In this document: positions 11,051-22,692 of the stretch, piece after piece | How positions within the stretch are numbered: position 1 is the stretch's first letter | How the letters are laid out: the number at the start of each line of letters is the position of its first letter | From: Eonycteris spelaea | Taxonomy: Eukaryota; Chordata; Mammalia; Chiroptera; Pteropodidae | Direction: 5' to 3' | DNA length: 64,000 nucleotides | Assembly: GCA_003508835.1 (NCBI GenBank) | Contig: PUFA01000022.1 | Coordinates: forward strand, 6,386,001-6,450,000 | Position numbers and translations under genes: made by a program | The notes under the pieces: generated by a model | Seen by the model: only the letters and a program-made list of their open reading frames with translations | The model's database searches: none | Told to the model about the DNA's origin: nothing

Positions 11051-12940
11051 TAGCATGTTATGTTTCGAACGTTATTCATCTTTCATGTTTCTAAGTTGTA
11101 ACTTAAGGCTGATTTACAGCAGGGTCTGATAGAGAAAAGAAAAATCTAAGACTGCTTTATTTCAAAGGATTAAGCCAGAGTAGAGAGCAGTTAGAAGGCA
11201 GACAAGGGTCTTGCGAGCAACATCAGCAAATTGGTATCAGGTTGGCTTGGGATCCCTAGTTCTATTCAGATCCATTTCCAGATGAACTGATGTGTCCATT
11301 CTATTACTATTCCCCTCTGTCTCTGCAATGCCCTCAATATGTTCTCGACCTGAAATCCCCTAACTGGTCTATAACTGACATCTGCTGGGACATTCTTCAA
11401 TGGAGCAGCTTTAGGTTATATTTCTTCTTCTTTTAACACTCAGTGTGCACCCCAATAAGATGAGGTACAAAGTAAAGTCTTGGGGCACATAATACTGGAT
11501 GCCTGGACACACCTGCATTTGCATAGGTCTCTTGATGAAAAGATAAACCCTAGTGAACTGAGTAGGAAATTTTAAATGGAAAACACATGACTTGAAATGA
11601 AACTGGATACTTAATGTTTAAAAAGATGCAAGAAATGTGTTGCGATACTTCATAGTGATGGAATGTCAAGTGAAAAAAAAACATTTTAAGTTCACGTTTT
11701 AAATTCACATCTAGTAAAATATTAATAGTTATGCCATCTTTCCTTCTTTTCTTTTTTCTCTAATTTTTCCTCTTTCTTTTCACTAAGGAAATCAAACACT
11801 CAGGTTTTCACCAATTGTTCTAAAAAGCTAAAAAACTGGATGTTGAAAGGTACTTAAACACGATGCCACGCCACTGTGGCACCATGGACAGACCCCTGAT
11901 TGAGTTTGGTACTGACACTGTGTCACTACTTTTTAAAAAAATTTGTGTGCTTTACACAAAAAACAGCTTCTGAAAACAAAAATTATGCATGGCTTTTTGT
12001 GTCTTTGTAATTTGCTATAGCAGACAATCATCTATGACTTCGACAACTATAGCAAAAGTGACCAAATTATCTACTTTTTAGATTTAAATAAGAAGAAATG
12101 TAAGCTTGTGCATGATTAGCTAAACAAAGATGATTCTGTGATCTTCGTATAATCATTAGAATCATATTTCAAACCACTAATGTAAAAAAATACTCTTAAA
12201 CCACAAATAACAATAGAGAGCATAACATGCGAATAATCATTAACACGGATCATTTAAAGAACTGAAATGAATCATCGAATCACAGAGAAAAATATTTCAG
12301 ATGAAATTTGTAAGAATCTAGATCACATTTTTATGCAAACTGCAGTTTGATATCAGCATAGATTTTAACATGTTTACAAAGACATAGAATAATATAAATC
12401 CTTAACCAAATATAAAGGTTTATCTTGAATTCCCTGGTCTATAACATATTTGGCCAGCACTCATATGCGCACAGAATTTTTATGAAGATGGTTATATTAA
12501 TAAAATCCTTTTTCAGGTGGTACATGTTGCTAGATGCATCATCTGCTAAACCCATATCCAAATTCATTTTAAAATGGCACAAATCATATAGTTAGTTATG
12601 ACAAATCAGATATTTCATTCCTCATAAGTTTTATAAAATTAATAAAAGCAAATATCCCAGACTAAATGCAATGATTTACTTAGTTGGAGGTCATACTCTG
12701 CCAAGTACATACTCAGCACATCAAAGTTAATCCTCCTTACATGTTTTCTCTGACATTCTCATATCATTAGGCACTTTGCCATTGCAATTTTGACATTTCA
12801 TGCATCAGGACTGTTCAGCAGTGAGCTTTAACACTGAATACTGAGCTTTGGGTTGACACACATGTGAGTCAAATTCTAGTATTTTTTTTTCTTTGCTCAT
12901 TTTGTAGTTGTTTATCTGTTTGTTTTTGTTAAAGGTTTGT
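11051..12940. other. Mostly unique sequence, nothing recognised
   Basis: No repeat or exon is confidently recognised. AT-rich with a slightly GC-richer patch at 11220-11520 that could be a decayed LINE or LTR. Confidence 0.4.
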
Positions 12941-12944
12941 TATA

Positions 12945-13035
12945 CTTTTATTATTCTTCATTCACAGCAATAAATCGCTTGAGAGCAGGGACTCTTTTGT
13001 AACCTCCATAACCTCTGATTCATGTGGTGTTAGCA
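12945..13035 (+). repeat. L2 3' end fragment
   Basis: 'cttgagagcagggactcttt' is the typical L2 3' UTR motif ('ccatgagggcagggattttgtct'), preceded by the AT-rich region expected there. Confidence 0.5.
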
Positions 13036-13179
13036 AATTAGAAGCTTCCATAGTCAGTTAAATTCAAGTCTATTCCTTTTAATGAATGCATTCGACCTTT
13101 TGGACTGCCAGCAAATACTGGATTAAGCAATTTTTTTTTATGTTGTGGGCACCTCTGGGTTGTATTGATGCAGAGATGA

Positions 13180-13500
13180 ATAACTGAAACTATTTCTGAA
13201 GAAACTTGCAGTTATGGGAAATATACCAAAAATAAAAAATCAGAATAAGCATTATCAAGTTTGAGTCAAACATATAAATTATATCTTGGGAGAACAGAGT
13301 AGAAACCATCTAGTTTTTCTGTAGGACAAAGTAAACTTCCTTGAGGAAATGACTTATCTTGAGACTCAAGGATGAATAGGAGTACTCAAAATGAACCAAG
13401 ATTAAAAAAAAAAAAAAAAAAAAAAGCTTGTGTAAAATTGCAGAAATGTGAAGCAAGACGCAGATGGCCCAAAGGTAGTTTAAAACATCACATATTTAAA
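13180..13500 (-). mobile_element. L2 LINE antisense fragment with 22-bp A-run
   Basis: 'taaacttccttgaggaaatg' and 'gagactcaaggatgaatagg' (about 13330-13380) match the antisense L2 region 'ggcttcctggaggaggtgac atttgagctgag'. A 22-base A-run (13404-13425) sits within it. A further L2 piece in the same orientation follows at about 14090, so the two may be one copy split by later sequence. Confidence 0.55.
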
Positions 13501-13732
13501 TAATAGTTTGAAGCCAGATGATGATTACTTTTGCATGACTTGCTTAGGTGTTTGAAGTTTAGCTCAAATGTCTGCCCTCCCACTCCCTTCCAAAAAAAAA
13601 AAAAATGGTGTTGAAACAGTAAATATTTAGGATTATAATTGCTGCAACTAGGACCAAAGTGATTCTGGAATCTAATACACGTTATGGAATAGGATTCTAT
13701 AATATTGGTGTTTACCCCAAAACAGACTATCT

Positions 13733-13733
<1 letters not shown>

Positions 13734-13778
<45 letters not shown>
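13734..13778. repeat. (CA)n microsatellite
   Basis: About 22 uninterrupted CA units. It causes the His-Thr and Cys-Val repeats in open frames on both strands, including the 173-residue minus frame 13488-14009. Confidence 0.97.
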
Positions 13779-13780
<2 letters not shown>

Positions 13781-14089
13781 CTTCCTGGCATTCTTTTTGT
13801 GTCATTTGGCCACTTGCACACAGAAAAAGTCTAGTAAGCCCATCTTTTTTATATATAATGAAGATGTGATAGGTAACTGATGGACGGTCGTGGAGAGTTA
13901 GCAGAGAGAAGTAACCAGAATGTTGGTAGACAAAGAAGTTTAATGTTATTTTGGGGAGACAGACTGGAGAGGAGAAGTAGACAAGGAAATTTATCAAATA
14001 CAGAAGCACCTAGAGCGAACAGAAAAATCTGGATCCACGAAAGACATTTAACTCTAGATTATTGTTACTCACACAACTCATGGGACAAA

Positions 14090-14230
14090 TGCAGAGAGGA
14101 AAGAACGTGATAAAATACTGTCATAGGAAGTGACAGAGGCATCGCAAAGGGCTTCAAAGAACTGAATAATCTTATCAGATCTGTGGTTTAAAATCTGAAA
14201 ATATGACTGGATAAACTGGATAATAGGAAT
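14090..14230 (-). mobile_element. L2 LINE antisense fragment
   Basis: 'gaataatcttatcagatctg tggtttaaaatctg' resembles antisense L2 'gacatgatcagatttgtgttttagaaagatcac'. Probably part of the L2 copy beginning near 13180. Confidence 0.45.
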
Positions 14231-14399
14231 ATTCCCCCTAAAAATCCTTGAGGCAACGAATTACAATATAAATGACTTTTACATTATTTTTTCCACCTAT
14301 TGTAATAGTAGAAAAAAATGGACAATCTTCTTTGCAGGGTGCTTGTCTAGGAAGCTGACTCTAGGGGGAGTTTAGTTTTCAGGGTCCACATTAAGTCGT

Positions 14400-14720
14400 T
14401 ACCTTAAGATAAACACCAGGAGAAGGGACGGAGGGGAGAAAGGGGAGTTGGGCAGATGGAGGAGCTCGGTGTCCACACAGGCCCAGCGTTTGCTCAGCTG
14501 ACCCCACAGGGGGCTCCGAGATAAACGGCCTACGACACTTGTGTCGTGTGCAAGGGAAGGGCCAGGACGCCGGACCCCGCCTCTCCGATCACCTGCACAC
14601 GGGCTCTGCCTGACACTGTAATTTCCATGGCACTGCTCTCTGCGGCCAAGGCACTCCAGAGAGGGACTGATGGTGAATGAATGTCTGCTGACAGCACCGC
14701 TAAAATCTGTAGAAACAGGA
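14400..14720. other. GC-rich unclassified block
   Basis: A compositional island with several CpGs and purine-rich runs, in contrast with its AT-rich surroundings. It contains a 16-base hairpin (acgacac/gtgtcgt arms with a 2-base loop, 14532-14547). No open frame of note and no recognised family. An ancient LTR is the most likely origin, with a small regulatory element as alternative. Confidence 0.35.
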
Positions 14721-16890
14721 CATTATTTGAAGGGGAATTGAACAGGACACCATTCCCATCTCACCACTCTCCGCAAATCTGTCAATTAGTGAAGACAGTT
14801 ACTAAGTTATCCAGCAGTCATATCTGCTCAAAGGCAAGTATTCACCTTTTATCTACCCTTTTATACCACTCCTGGTCATACGTTCTAAAATGTTTTTCAT
14901 TACTTCTTCAGCTTCTTCAGTTTGGGGGCCAAAGCCTAGACAGACATTTTATTAAAGACTAGACCATAACACATGGAAAGCCACAAAAGACAAAATAATA
15001 CTTAGAATTACTAAACTCTATTTAAAAATACATATAGAAAATCCCTAAATGAAAAGCAGGGTAAAGTAATTATTTCCACCAAGCCTAGCATTTTAAAATT
15101 TGAGTTAAGTGGACAGACAAGATTTGATTAAATTATTTTTGAGCAATGTGATCTTTGTAAATTCCTTTGACACTTAATCTGGTGGTAAGGCTCTAAAATT
15201 AAACAGCCTAGATGACATCTTATTTTAAATACGTGAGCATAGACTACCGAACTAAACTAAAGAATGAAAGCCATTGATCTAAAGAATATTTTCTGCGGGA
15301 CCGTGTGCTACAGGTTGGTTGGTACGCATTACAGACAATTTTGGAGGACGACATAAAATGTAATACTTTCCTTCCTGAGGTTGGGCTGTATTTTCATCAC
15401 CACCGGCCTTTCTGCAGAGCACGCCCTCTGTCACCCTGCAGTCATGTAAAAGCTCTGGAAAGGCCTCAGCATCATCAAAGCAAAGAAGAAGGACATTTAT
15501 AAATCATTTGTTACCTTTAGGTCTCTGTTTTTGACTATTTCTGTCACCGTTTTTTCTGTTTACCTGAACTCTTAAACAAGATGAAGACTTTACTCATGCT
15601 TAAGCACATGATAGAGATTGCTAACCCGCTGAATTGGTCAAGGCTAACTGTACGTATGCTCAGCAGTTCACACAAGTTGCCTAAATTGTAGCTCTAACCT
15701 TATGTCATGTGTTAAAGCACATGCCATATGATCAAAAAGGAAAAATACATAAACCAAATACAACCACTAAGATCAAAACCTTAAGCGGCTGTCTTCTGTG
15801 CACATTATCTGAAGTTCCTGCAATGCATCTGCTTTCCATGCCAGCCGAGGGGACAAACACCTGCAGGTGTGTCTTCTTGTCATACTTCAAAAGGAAAACA
15901 CAATAAAATGGAACAGATTTTCCTGCTTTGGGGTTTGAATTTACCTTACTTATGTATTTAGACCAGGTTTCAGAAACAGACTCACTGAATTTCAACAGTA
16001 AAAAAATAAACAAGATTTATATCTGTTTTTTATTTATTTATTTTTTGCAATATGACTTGGTTATGCTATTATTTGGACTTTTAAATCTCTTTTTGAATAT
16101 AAAGCTCTGGGTCTAAAAAATATTTTTTAAAAGTTATAATTAGTAAGCAAGGGGGTTTCTTTATTATGATGTCACTACACAAGGTGGTATTAAGTGATTT
16201 TAGTCTTTGGTTCATGTTAGCACTTTATGGTGTGAAACTTATCCGTCTTCCTGTTCAATGCAGCCTTATTGCTACACTTGTCTAAACATATGTGTGCGGA
16301 TGCCATGCAGGTACTGACTTGTTATATATAAAAGGCACACCAATGAGAAAAGGATTGTCTCCTCTGCCATGATAAAAACTACACTATAAATATAGTCTAC
16401 TGAAGTTAAAAGTTTCTAGTATGCTATAATGGATTAATGAAAGCCAAGAGAATAATGGGGACTCATTAACATTTTTATCATTGTTTTGTAGGTGAGAAAT
16501 TTTGGTCTTCTCCAATATCTACTTCTGTATTCATGACAGAAGTCACTAACCAGTTGGGCATCCCCCCGCCCCCCCTGCCCGTTAACCACAGAATTTGCCA
16601 CAGGCTCTTTTCTAATCTGGCCTCTATGACTGATCAGAATTAGGATGTGATTTAAAACCCATTTTCTACCTTTATTGTACATGATAGCAACTAACTTAAA
16701 ACTATGGCTTGTGTTTAAAGCTGGCATATGCAAAATTGGAAAATGAAGTTCACAGAAATTTCCAGTTTCCTCTACCCTTTATTATACAGTCTTATTTTTA
16801 GCATAGTTCATCGTAAAATTGCATCCTGTCTCCTTCCATATCTGCTTCGTGGGTACCTCTCGTTTATCACTCCCCCCGCCACCCTTAGCT
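14721..16890. other. Unique sequence, nothing recognised
   Basis: Mixed AT-rich DNA. A perfect 14-bp palindrome, acacctgcaggtgt, lies at 15857-15870 and contains two E-box half motifs. The minus open frame 16434-16733 and the pair at 15709-16013 have no recognisable domains. Confidence 0.4.
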
Positions 16891-16894
16891 GATA

Positions 16895-16980
16895 CTCTTC
16901 AGATCACTAGAAGAACTTTATGAAAATGCATATTTTCCAGCCCCATCTCCAAAGGTTCTGATCTACCAGGCTGGGTTCCA
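16895..16980 (+). repeat. MER5A-like hAT-Charlie fragment
   Basis: 'aactttatgaaaatgcatat' followed by 'ccagccccatctccaaaggt tctgatctaccaggctggg' matches the middle of MER5A-type non-autonomous hAT elements ('aacttgttagaaatgcaaat tctcgggccccacccc...ctgaatcagaaactctgg'). Ends are not preserved. Confidence 0.6.
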
Positions 16981-17470
16981 TGGAAAGACACCGAGATAGA
17001 GCTTGTACGCAAAGACGACACACGGCAATGCTCAGGGGGAAACAGCTGTAAGGGAGGGAGCGAGCCGGGTCGGGCGCAGGGAGCAGCTGAGTGGATGCTG
17101 TGTGGTTGGTATGCCCCTCCCGAGTCATCCGCAGCTGAGGCAGGCTGCTGGCTGGGCCTCTGCAGCCCCATAATGACCATGGATGCCAGCTGTCTCCAGA
17201 AAGAACATGACTTCAGGGGAAGCAGTGCCTCTGGCTGAGAGCAGTTCCCAGAGCTTTTGATCCTCTCCATTCCTGCGTTGCTCAGCCAGCAACCCTGATA
17301 AGATGCTCTGGTGGGGGAACTGCAACGCCCAAGAATTTCAAATGCCGTGGGGCAGGGTACTGTGACGCTCAGATCTCCTTAAGATTTGCCAGGTAAATGA
17401 GGCGAGGCGGTGTGTATCCTGAGGATGTGGGCACAGGGGACAAGCGGCTTAGAGCTTTCCTCAACTGGAG
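16981..17470 (-). repeat. GC-rich LTR-like block
   Basis: A GC-rich, CpG-containing block. Read on the minus strand it has the texture of an old mammalian LTR (ccagccagcagcctgcctc, then a gactcgggaggggc segment). I could not assign a family or find terminal TG/CA ends with a duplication. A 123-residue minus open frame (16899-17270) lacks a recognisable domain. Alternatives are a decayed pseudogene or a regulatory block. Confidence 0.3.
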
Positions 17471-17624
17471 ACAATGGTTTCGGAAGCACTCACAACAACT
17501 AACTCTTCTCTAACACATTCAGCAATTGTATATAACTCATTTATATATTAACAGATAAACTATTTTTAAAAAACAAATGACTTGGAGTTAAAGATATGTG
17601 TGGTTTCGAACAGCTAGGCCAGTC

Positions 17625-17720
17625 TGTTCATTCATTTAAGGATTATTTATTGTACACCTATTATGGGCCATATATGGTACCAGGTACACGGGACAGAAAA
17701 ATTCTTCACAGGGCTTGTTT
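17625..17720 (-). repeat. L2 3' end fragment, antisense
   Basis: 'cattcatttaaggattattt attgtacacctattatgggc' and 'ggtaccaggtacacggga' match antisense L2 'ttcattcaacaaatatttat tgagcgcctactatgtgccaggcactg'. Confidence 0.75.
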
Positions 17721-18555
17721 CTAGTGGTATGGATATTATTTAATATGCTGAACCTTAAATTCCTTATGTAGAAGAAAGGATACCTGTCTTGCATTGTTAA
17801 TGTAAAGAGTTACACATACTCAGCCACTGTTTGTACTTGTCCCCCCAAAAAATTCCTTTGAAGACATTTTTGGTCACATGTAATTACACAGCCATATGAA
17901 AGACCTCCTCCATGCAGGAATGAGGTGTCCAAGATTAAAGTATATCTTTATATGAGTATGAGCACATTTTTTAAGTAAGTTCATTGCAATTTCGTCTACT
18001 ATTCTGAAAACCCTGGATGGGATGTGGGAAAGGTGATCTTGCTCAGGGACTGAAGGACAAGAGCGCATGTATTTTAAAGGGACTTTTTCCCCCTCGACTC
18101 ATGCTTCTCACACTCCAGCTCATCTCCACTTAGCCGAATTGGTTGGACTTTGGAGGACAGGAAATGGCTGGCAACCATGGGCTACACTTCTCAAAGATAT
18201 CAGAGAGACTGAGTTAACACAGTGAAAGCAACATCTCAGGAAAGAGACTGAAAATGATATAGAACACTGGACTCAGGTTTGAAAGTAAGAAATAAATATT
18301 AGATCTTAAGCATGTTAAGAGATTTAGAGTAAGAACATAGGTTTTATTTAGGAATACAATTCTTTCGTGTAGCTAAATAATTTTCTTCATTTCTTAGGAG
18401 CAAACAACAAAACATGAAATCAAACTACTTAATAAATGTATGAGCTGCACTGAATTTCTCTTTTTATTATGATTATATTTTTGTAAAAATGGATTTAAGT
18501 GTTCCTTAGAGTATCACATTTAAGAACACCATAATCTGGTCAGTCTGAGTTCCCC
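17721..18555. other. Unique sequence, nothing recognised
   Basis: No repeat, exon or RNA gene could be supported. Confidence 0.4.
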
Positions 18556-18559
18556 AAAG

Positions 18560-18770
18560 TTGTCCCTCTTCTTGGCTGTGTAACCTTAAATATATTCTGT
18601 ATGACAGTGAATGTCTTACTTCACCTCTTTAAATCTGTTTTTTCACTGTGTGATGAGCACAAATGAAGCATCTGCCATGACTGTTGTGAGATTAAATGAT
18701 GCAATTAAAGAGATGTGAATAGCCCAGTTAATGTGTAGTGAATATATTAGTTATTGGCATTATAATTAAT
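18560..18770 (+). repeat. MIR SINE
   Basis: 'ttggctgtgtaaccttaaat', then 'cttcacctctttaaatctgt tttttcactgtgtgatgag', then 'gttgtgagattaaatgatgc' follow MIR in plus orientation from the tRNA-like head into the 3' half. Confidence 0.7.
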
Positions 18771-18957
18771 AGAAGTGTTTTTCTTAGTATAGTTAGTAGG
18801 TTTACCAATTTATTAAATGAAACACCACATGATTTCTAGCTATACTTATTCTAAATTTGGTAAAAATAAAACAAATAAACCCATTTCTGGTGTTTCCAGC
18901 AAACTCCTCATTTATTTTTAAATAGAAAATAAGATACTTCTTTTCTCATTTTTTAAT

Positions 18958-18977
18958 TTGTGTGTGTGTGTGTGTGT
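18958..18977. repeat. Short (TG)n run
   Basis: About ten TG units. The open frame starting here (18960-19325) is driven by the repeat and has no recognisable domain. Confidence 0.85.
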
Positions 18978-18999
18978 TCTTCCTATAGCAGGATACAGA

Positions 19000-19900
19000 A
19001 TTATCTAGAAAAGGAAAGATCCTGTAGCCCTCTGCAGTGGGTCTACCCAGATGCCATGAATGCCCCAAGAAAAAACAACAGTGGGCCCTCCTTGCTTTGG
19101 TCCATTCCTGAGCTTTTAATACGCGTGTTTAAATGCGCTTGTTCTCCTTTCAGTGCACTAATCAGGTCGATGATTAAATGTCGTTCTGTACTGCATGAGA
19201 TGTTTCAAATTCAGAAAATTATTTGTTTGTGCACAGAAAAAAAAAATTGGCCTTCTCAAAAGAATGAATCTAATAGCCTTCAATATTCATTCACTATTAA
19301 GTCAAATTACCAAGTTATGGAATAAAACTCTGTTTGAAAAGAGAAAGCTAATTACTGAAACTTTAAAGCTTTCCTCACCAAGCTTGAATACTTAATGTCT
19401 AATATTCAAGTTTCTTTCTCAAAAATTAAGATGACTGGTTTAAGTCTCCGAAAAATTCCTCCCACAAATGCTTTCTAAATTAAACTATAATCCCTGCCCC
19501 CCCCAAACTATTTCTCTTCTTTGTAGAATTGTAAGAAGAAACTGCCGCGTTTCCACATGCTAGGATCTAATTTCCAAAGTCTGTGCCTCATCCAATTTTT
19601 CTAATAGCGCTGAGAGCCTAATATAGTTCCTGTATTCAGGGTACATAAAGCCTGTCAACATTAAAATTGTCTCTTTCTTTCTCTGCCTGTCTCCTATCCC
19701 AACCTAACCTCCCTTTCCATTCTTATTTTAAAATGTATTTAGCTCTTAGGACATTTCTCAGACTTTTATTCTCTTCAGTATCCCAGAGCTAAGAATTTAG
19801 CTCTTAAAAATATTAAACTCATTTAACTCACATTTACTTTACCTTTTACAATAAATCACATTTAGATTTCTCCTGGTTAAGGCAGAATATTGAAGATGTT
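19000..19900. other. Unique sequence, nothing recognised
   Basis: No element confidently recognised. Overlapping plus-strand frames (18960-19325, 19195-19395) look like chance frames in AT-rich DNA. Confidence 0.4.
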
Positions 19901-19907
19901 TCTCTAT

Positions 19908-20113
19908 CAGCGTCCCCAACCTTTGGGCACCAGGGACCGGTGCTCCTATGAGAATCTAATGCCCCGAGATGCCAGCGCTGAGGCACTGAGGAGCGGCTGC
20001 AAATGCAGATGAAGCTTCGCTCACTGGACAGCTGCTCACCTCCTGCTGTGCGGCCCAGTTCCGACAGGACACAGACTGGTCCTGGGCCATGGCCCAGGGG
20101 TGGCGGAGTCCTG
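19908..20113 (+). mobile_element. MER1-like hAT-Charlie non-autonomous element
   Basis: Begins 'cagcgtccccaacctttggg' and ends with a degenerate inverted copy ('...aggggtggcggagtcctg'). The interior carries 'atgagaatctaatgcc', 'aaatgcagatgaagcttcgc' and 'cacctcctgctgtgcggccc', which are diagnostic of MER1-type hAT elements. Flanking octamers ttctctat and ctctgtat agree at 6 of 8 positions, compatible with an old 8-bp target-site duplication. It shares an internal deletion junction ('accggtgctcctatgagaat') with the copy at 59914-60133. No coding capacity. Confidence 0.8.
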
Positions 20114-20850
20114 CTCTGTATTATGTAATATAAACTCTTTAGAGTATTCTGACTTCCACCCTCTGGATTCACAAACATCTTGTTTGTTTCCTTAAGTTGT
20201 CCTCAATAAAAATATATTTCTGAAGTATATCATTATTACCTAACATATTTTTAAAGATTTTGTAGGAAAAGCTTCCATAAGTACATGTACACATGTCAAT
20301 TATAATATTTAAAATATACTTATCTATTTTTTTTCACTAAATATTTTATCACACACTTGACCAGTGATCCCCAAAACCATCCTTTATCAGAATAGTGTTG
20401 AGATTCACTGGAAAACAGAGGCTGTGAGACAAAGTACAGAAAATAGAAAAATACTTCTGAGTTGTGTCATGTACATTACAGAGGTTCCATGAAAATGGTA
20501 GTCATGCACTAATTTTATCTTGTTTAACTCAAAGTTTTGTATCTATTTAAAGATAGTTGACTTTATTAATTTATCAACAATTCATATTTATTTACTGAAC
20601 CAGTATTTTTAACAATTACTGCATGCCAAACTGTATCCCAGGGAGGAGAAATATGGAAGTCTGATAAAAACAAATACACAAACAAAAACATGTCCTGTGA
20701 CATTTAAACTCTAATAATAATAGAAGGAGCTCTTATTAATATGAGTAATGTCAAGGAATCATTAAAACTCGTTTTAAACATGTTAAAAGACACCATTTTT
20801 AGATGAAGATAAGCCTTGAAACAGAGAAAGTAGGAAAATTCTCCAGGCAC
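20114..20850. other. Unique AT-rich sequence, nothing firm
   Basis: Possible traces of old hAT (near 20360) and L2/MIR (near 20595) are too weak to call. Confidence 0.4.
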
Positions 20851-20854
20851 GAAC

Positions 20855-20928
20855 TTTGTAAGTAACAGTGACTGGGTTCGAAAGCAGGTGTTTGCCTCCG
20901 AACTCTGGGTCCTTACACCAGACTATAG
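20855..20928 (-). repeat. MIR SINE head fragment
   Basis: 'agtgactgggttcgaaagca ggtgtttgcctccgaactct gggtccttacacca' is the inverse of the MIR head ('gccgggattcgaacccaggc agtctggctccagagtccgtgctcttaacca'). Confidence 0.7.
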
Positions 20929-21159
20929 CTACGTACAGAATAGGCCTTTGCAAACACGACGGTCGATCACAGGTTGTTTGAGATCAGAGGCCTGCTCTAC
21001 CCTTTGAAAGGTCTGTCCCTCCTTCATGACCTAGTTCCTGACATATCATATCGCCACAGACACTGGCCAGTAAAAAAATGAATAACCGAACGAATATATC
21101 TTCACCGCTGGTCTAAAAGACAAGTAACTGCTATTAGCTATTGCTTTTACTGCAGAGGT

Positions 21160-21690
21160 AATCAGATCAGGATGAGCACCTCTCCTCTTTTGCTTTCCTC
21201 TTTCCAATCTCCAGGCCCACACATTTATCTAAAATAAATTTGTTATCAACTGTTTGGTTTTCAGACCAACGCTTCCTCAAGAACAACCCCTTTGCTTACC
21301 CCCACGGACCGCTGGCCATTCGGTACCGCCGCGCTGTTCTCCCCATTGACTGATCCGCTCTGTGATCTGTGCTCTCTTCTCAGGTTGCTCCAAACCTTAA
21401 ACCACACTCCCTGAACCACACACCTCTAACCCTTCTCACGTGAAGTCTTAAAACTAGCTCACATTCATCACGTCCACAGTTATTTTTCTTAACCGCCATT
21501 TCCAAATAAAACTCAAGTCATCATAACTTCGTATCTTAAATACTTTAGAATCTGATCAGTTCTGTTAATTCACTCACCCGGTTTACCAGAAATACTCTTA
21601 GGAGTTTCAGGCCTTCCTTCCTCTCACTCGAAGGTGAAATAAATCACCAGGCACTGCAGAGTCTCTCTTTCTCTTTTTTACTAAATCCAT
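21160..21690 (+). repeat. Possible decayed L2 fragment
   Basis: A C/T-rich stretch whose 21430-21500 part ('agctcacattcatcacgtcc' and flanks) weakly resembles plus-strand L2. The block also holds a CpG-containing patch near 21300-21340. The assignment is tentative. Confidence 0.25.
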
Positions 21691-22129
21691 CTGCTTCTAT
21701 TTTCAATATTTGGTTCTCTTTGAAGCCACCCTTGTTTTTCTGCTGGATTATTGCCATAACCCCGATTGTTTTCCTTGCATTTTCTCTTTCCACCTTCTCA
21801 CCAATTCTTCTCACTCAACAAGCTACGTGTGAGAATGTGCCTGCGACACCCTGCTACAATTCTTGTTAGGGGAATATGCAGAAGGTATAGCTGCATTGTA
21901 AAAATAATTCAGTGCTGCGACGAAAGATACCGTGTTCCATACGGTCTTATTTCTGGTGACAGATCCACATAATCCACCTCAACTCTCCTACTAAGCCATA
22001 TTTGTTTTGGCTTTTGTAGGAAGGCAGAAAAGGGAACTGTCATCTTGAGAAGAATATTTCATGAAATATTAATACTTTTCCTCCTCCTCTACTAGAAAGG
22101 GAGGGTGGACTCAAATGCTACCACCACCT

Positions 22130-22570
22130 ATTCATTCTCTTTTATTCCCAAACTGTGAAAACTCCACTGAAGTTTGATGAGCCTTAACACTGCTGGTGGG
22201 TCTGCTGCAGTGTGGGCATGGATGGAACAGAAGAGACACGGGGAAGCTACGTGTGCAGCAGCTGTAACTCCCGATTCTTGGTGTGGCAGAGGGTACGTGT
22301 TTCTCCGAGGGGCACAGAGGGTGAACGAGCAGATGTGAGACGGAAGGCAAGTTATAAGGATGTGGTAAAAAGAGTACTTTCACCTGGACAGGCTCACCAG
22401 AATCCGAGAACTGTATGGGGGGCATTGCTGTGGCACAACCTGAAAAAACGAAAAATGCTCCCTGTGGAAGAGAATCATTTGAATAACAACCGCACTCTGG
22501 TGCCAATGGCAAAGGATTAGAAGAAAAGCCCATCCATAACCGACAAGGGAAGAGCCCGAAAACTTGCAAA
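22130..22570. other. GC-richer block with long overlapping frames on both strands
   Basis: Open frames of 102 residues (22212-22520, plus) and 145 residues (22132-22569, minus) overlap here. Neither shows a domain I recognise. The plus frame is basic in its second half, and the minus frame is rich in Ser, Pro and Cys. Both are longer than expected for the AT-rich surroundings but can be explained by raised GC. There is no A-tail or target-site duplication that would prove a processed pseudogene. An old LTR relic is also possible. Confidence 0.25.
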
Positions 22571-22603
22571 CAATGTGTTTTTCTTATCTATGCAGATATT
22601 TTC

Positions 22604-22632
22604 ATATATATACATATACATATATATATACT

Positions 22633-22688
<56 letters not shown>

Positions 22689-22692
22689 CATA
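22604..22692. repeat. (TA)n-(CA)n compound microsatellite
   Basis: tatacata and (TA)n units pass into two (CA)n runs separated by tata. Confidence 0.95.

Noticed and set aside
13404..13425. A-run as a young SINE or processed-pseudogene tail
   Set aside because: The upstream sequence is antisense L2, and no target-site duplication was found.
13488..14009. 173-residue minus-strand open frame, the longest in the window
   Set aside because: It runs through the (CA)n microsatellite (Cys-Val repeat), an A-run and antisense L2 DNA; long by chance.
16899..17270. 123-residue minus-strand frame
   Set aside because: GC-rich LTR-like block plus a MER5-like fragment; no domain recognised.
18960..19325. 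121-residue plus-strand frame
   Set aside because: Begins in a (TG)n run; no domain and no splice sites fit a gene.
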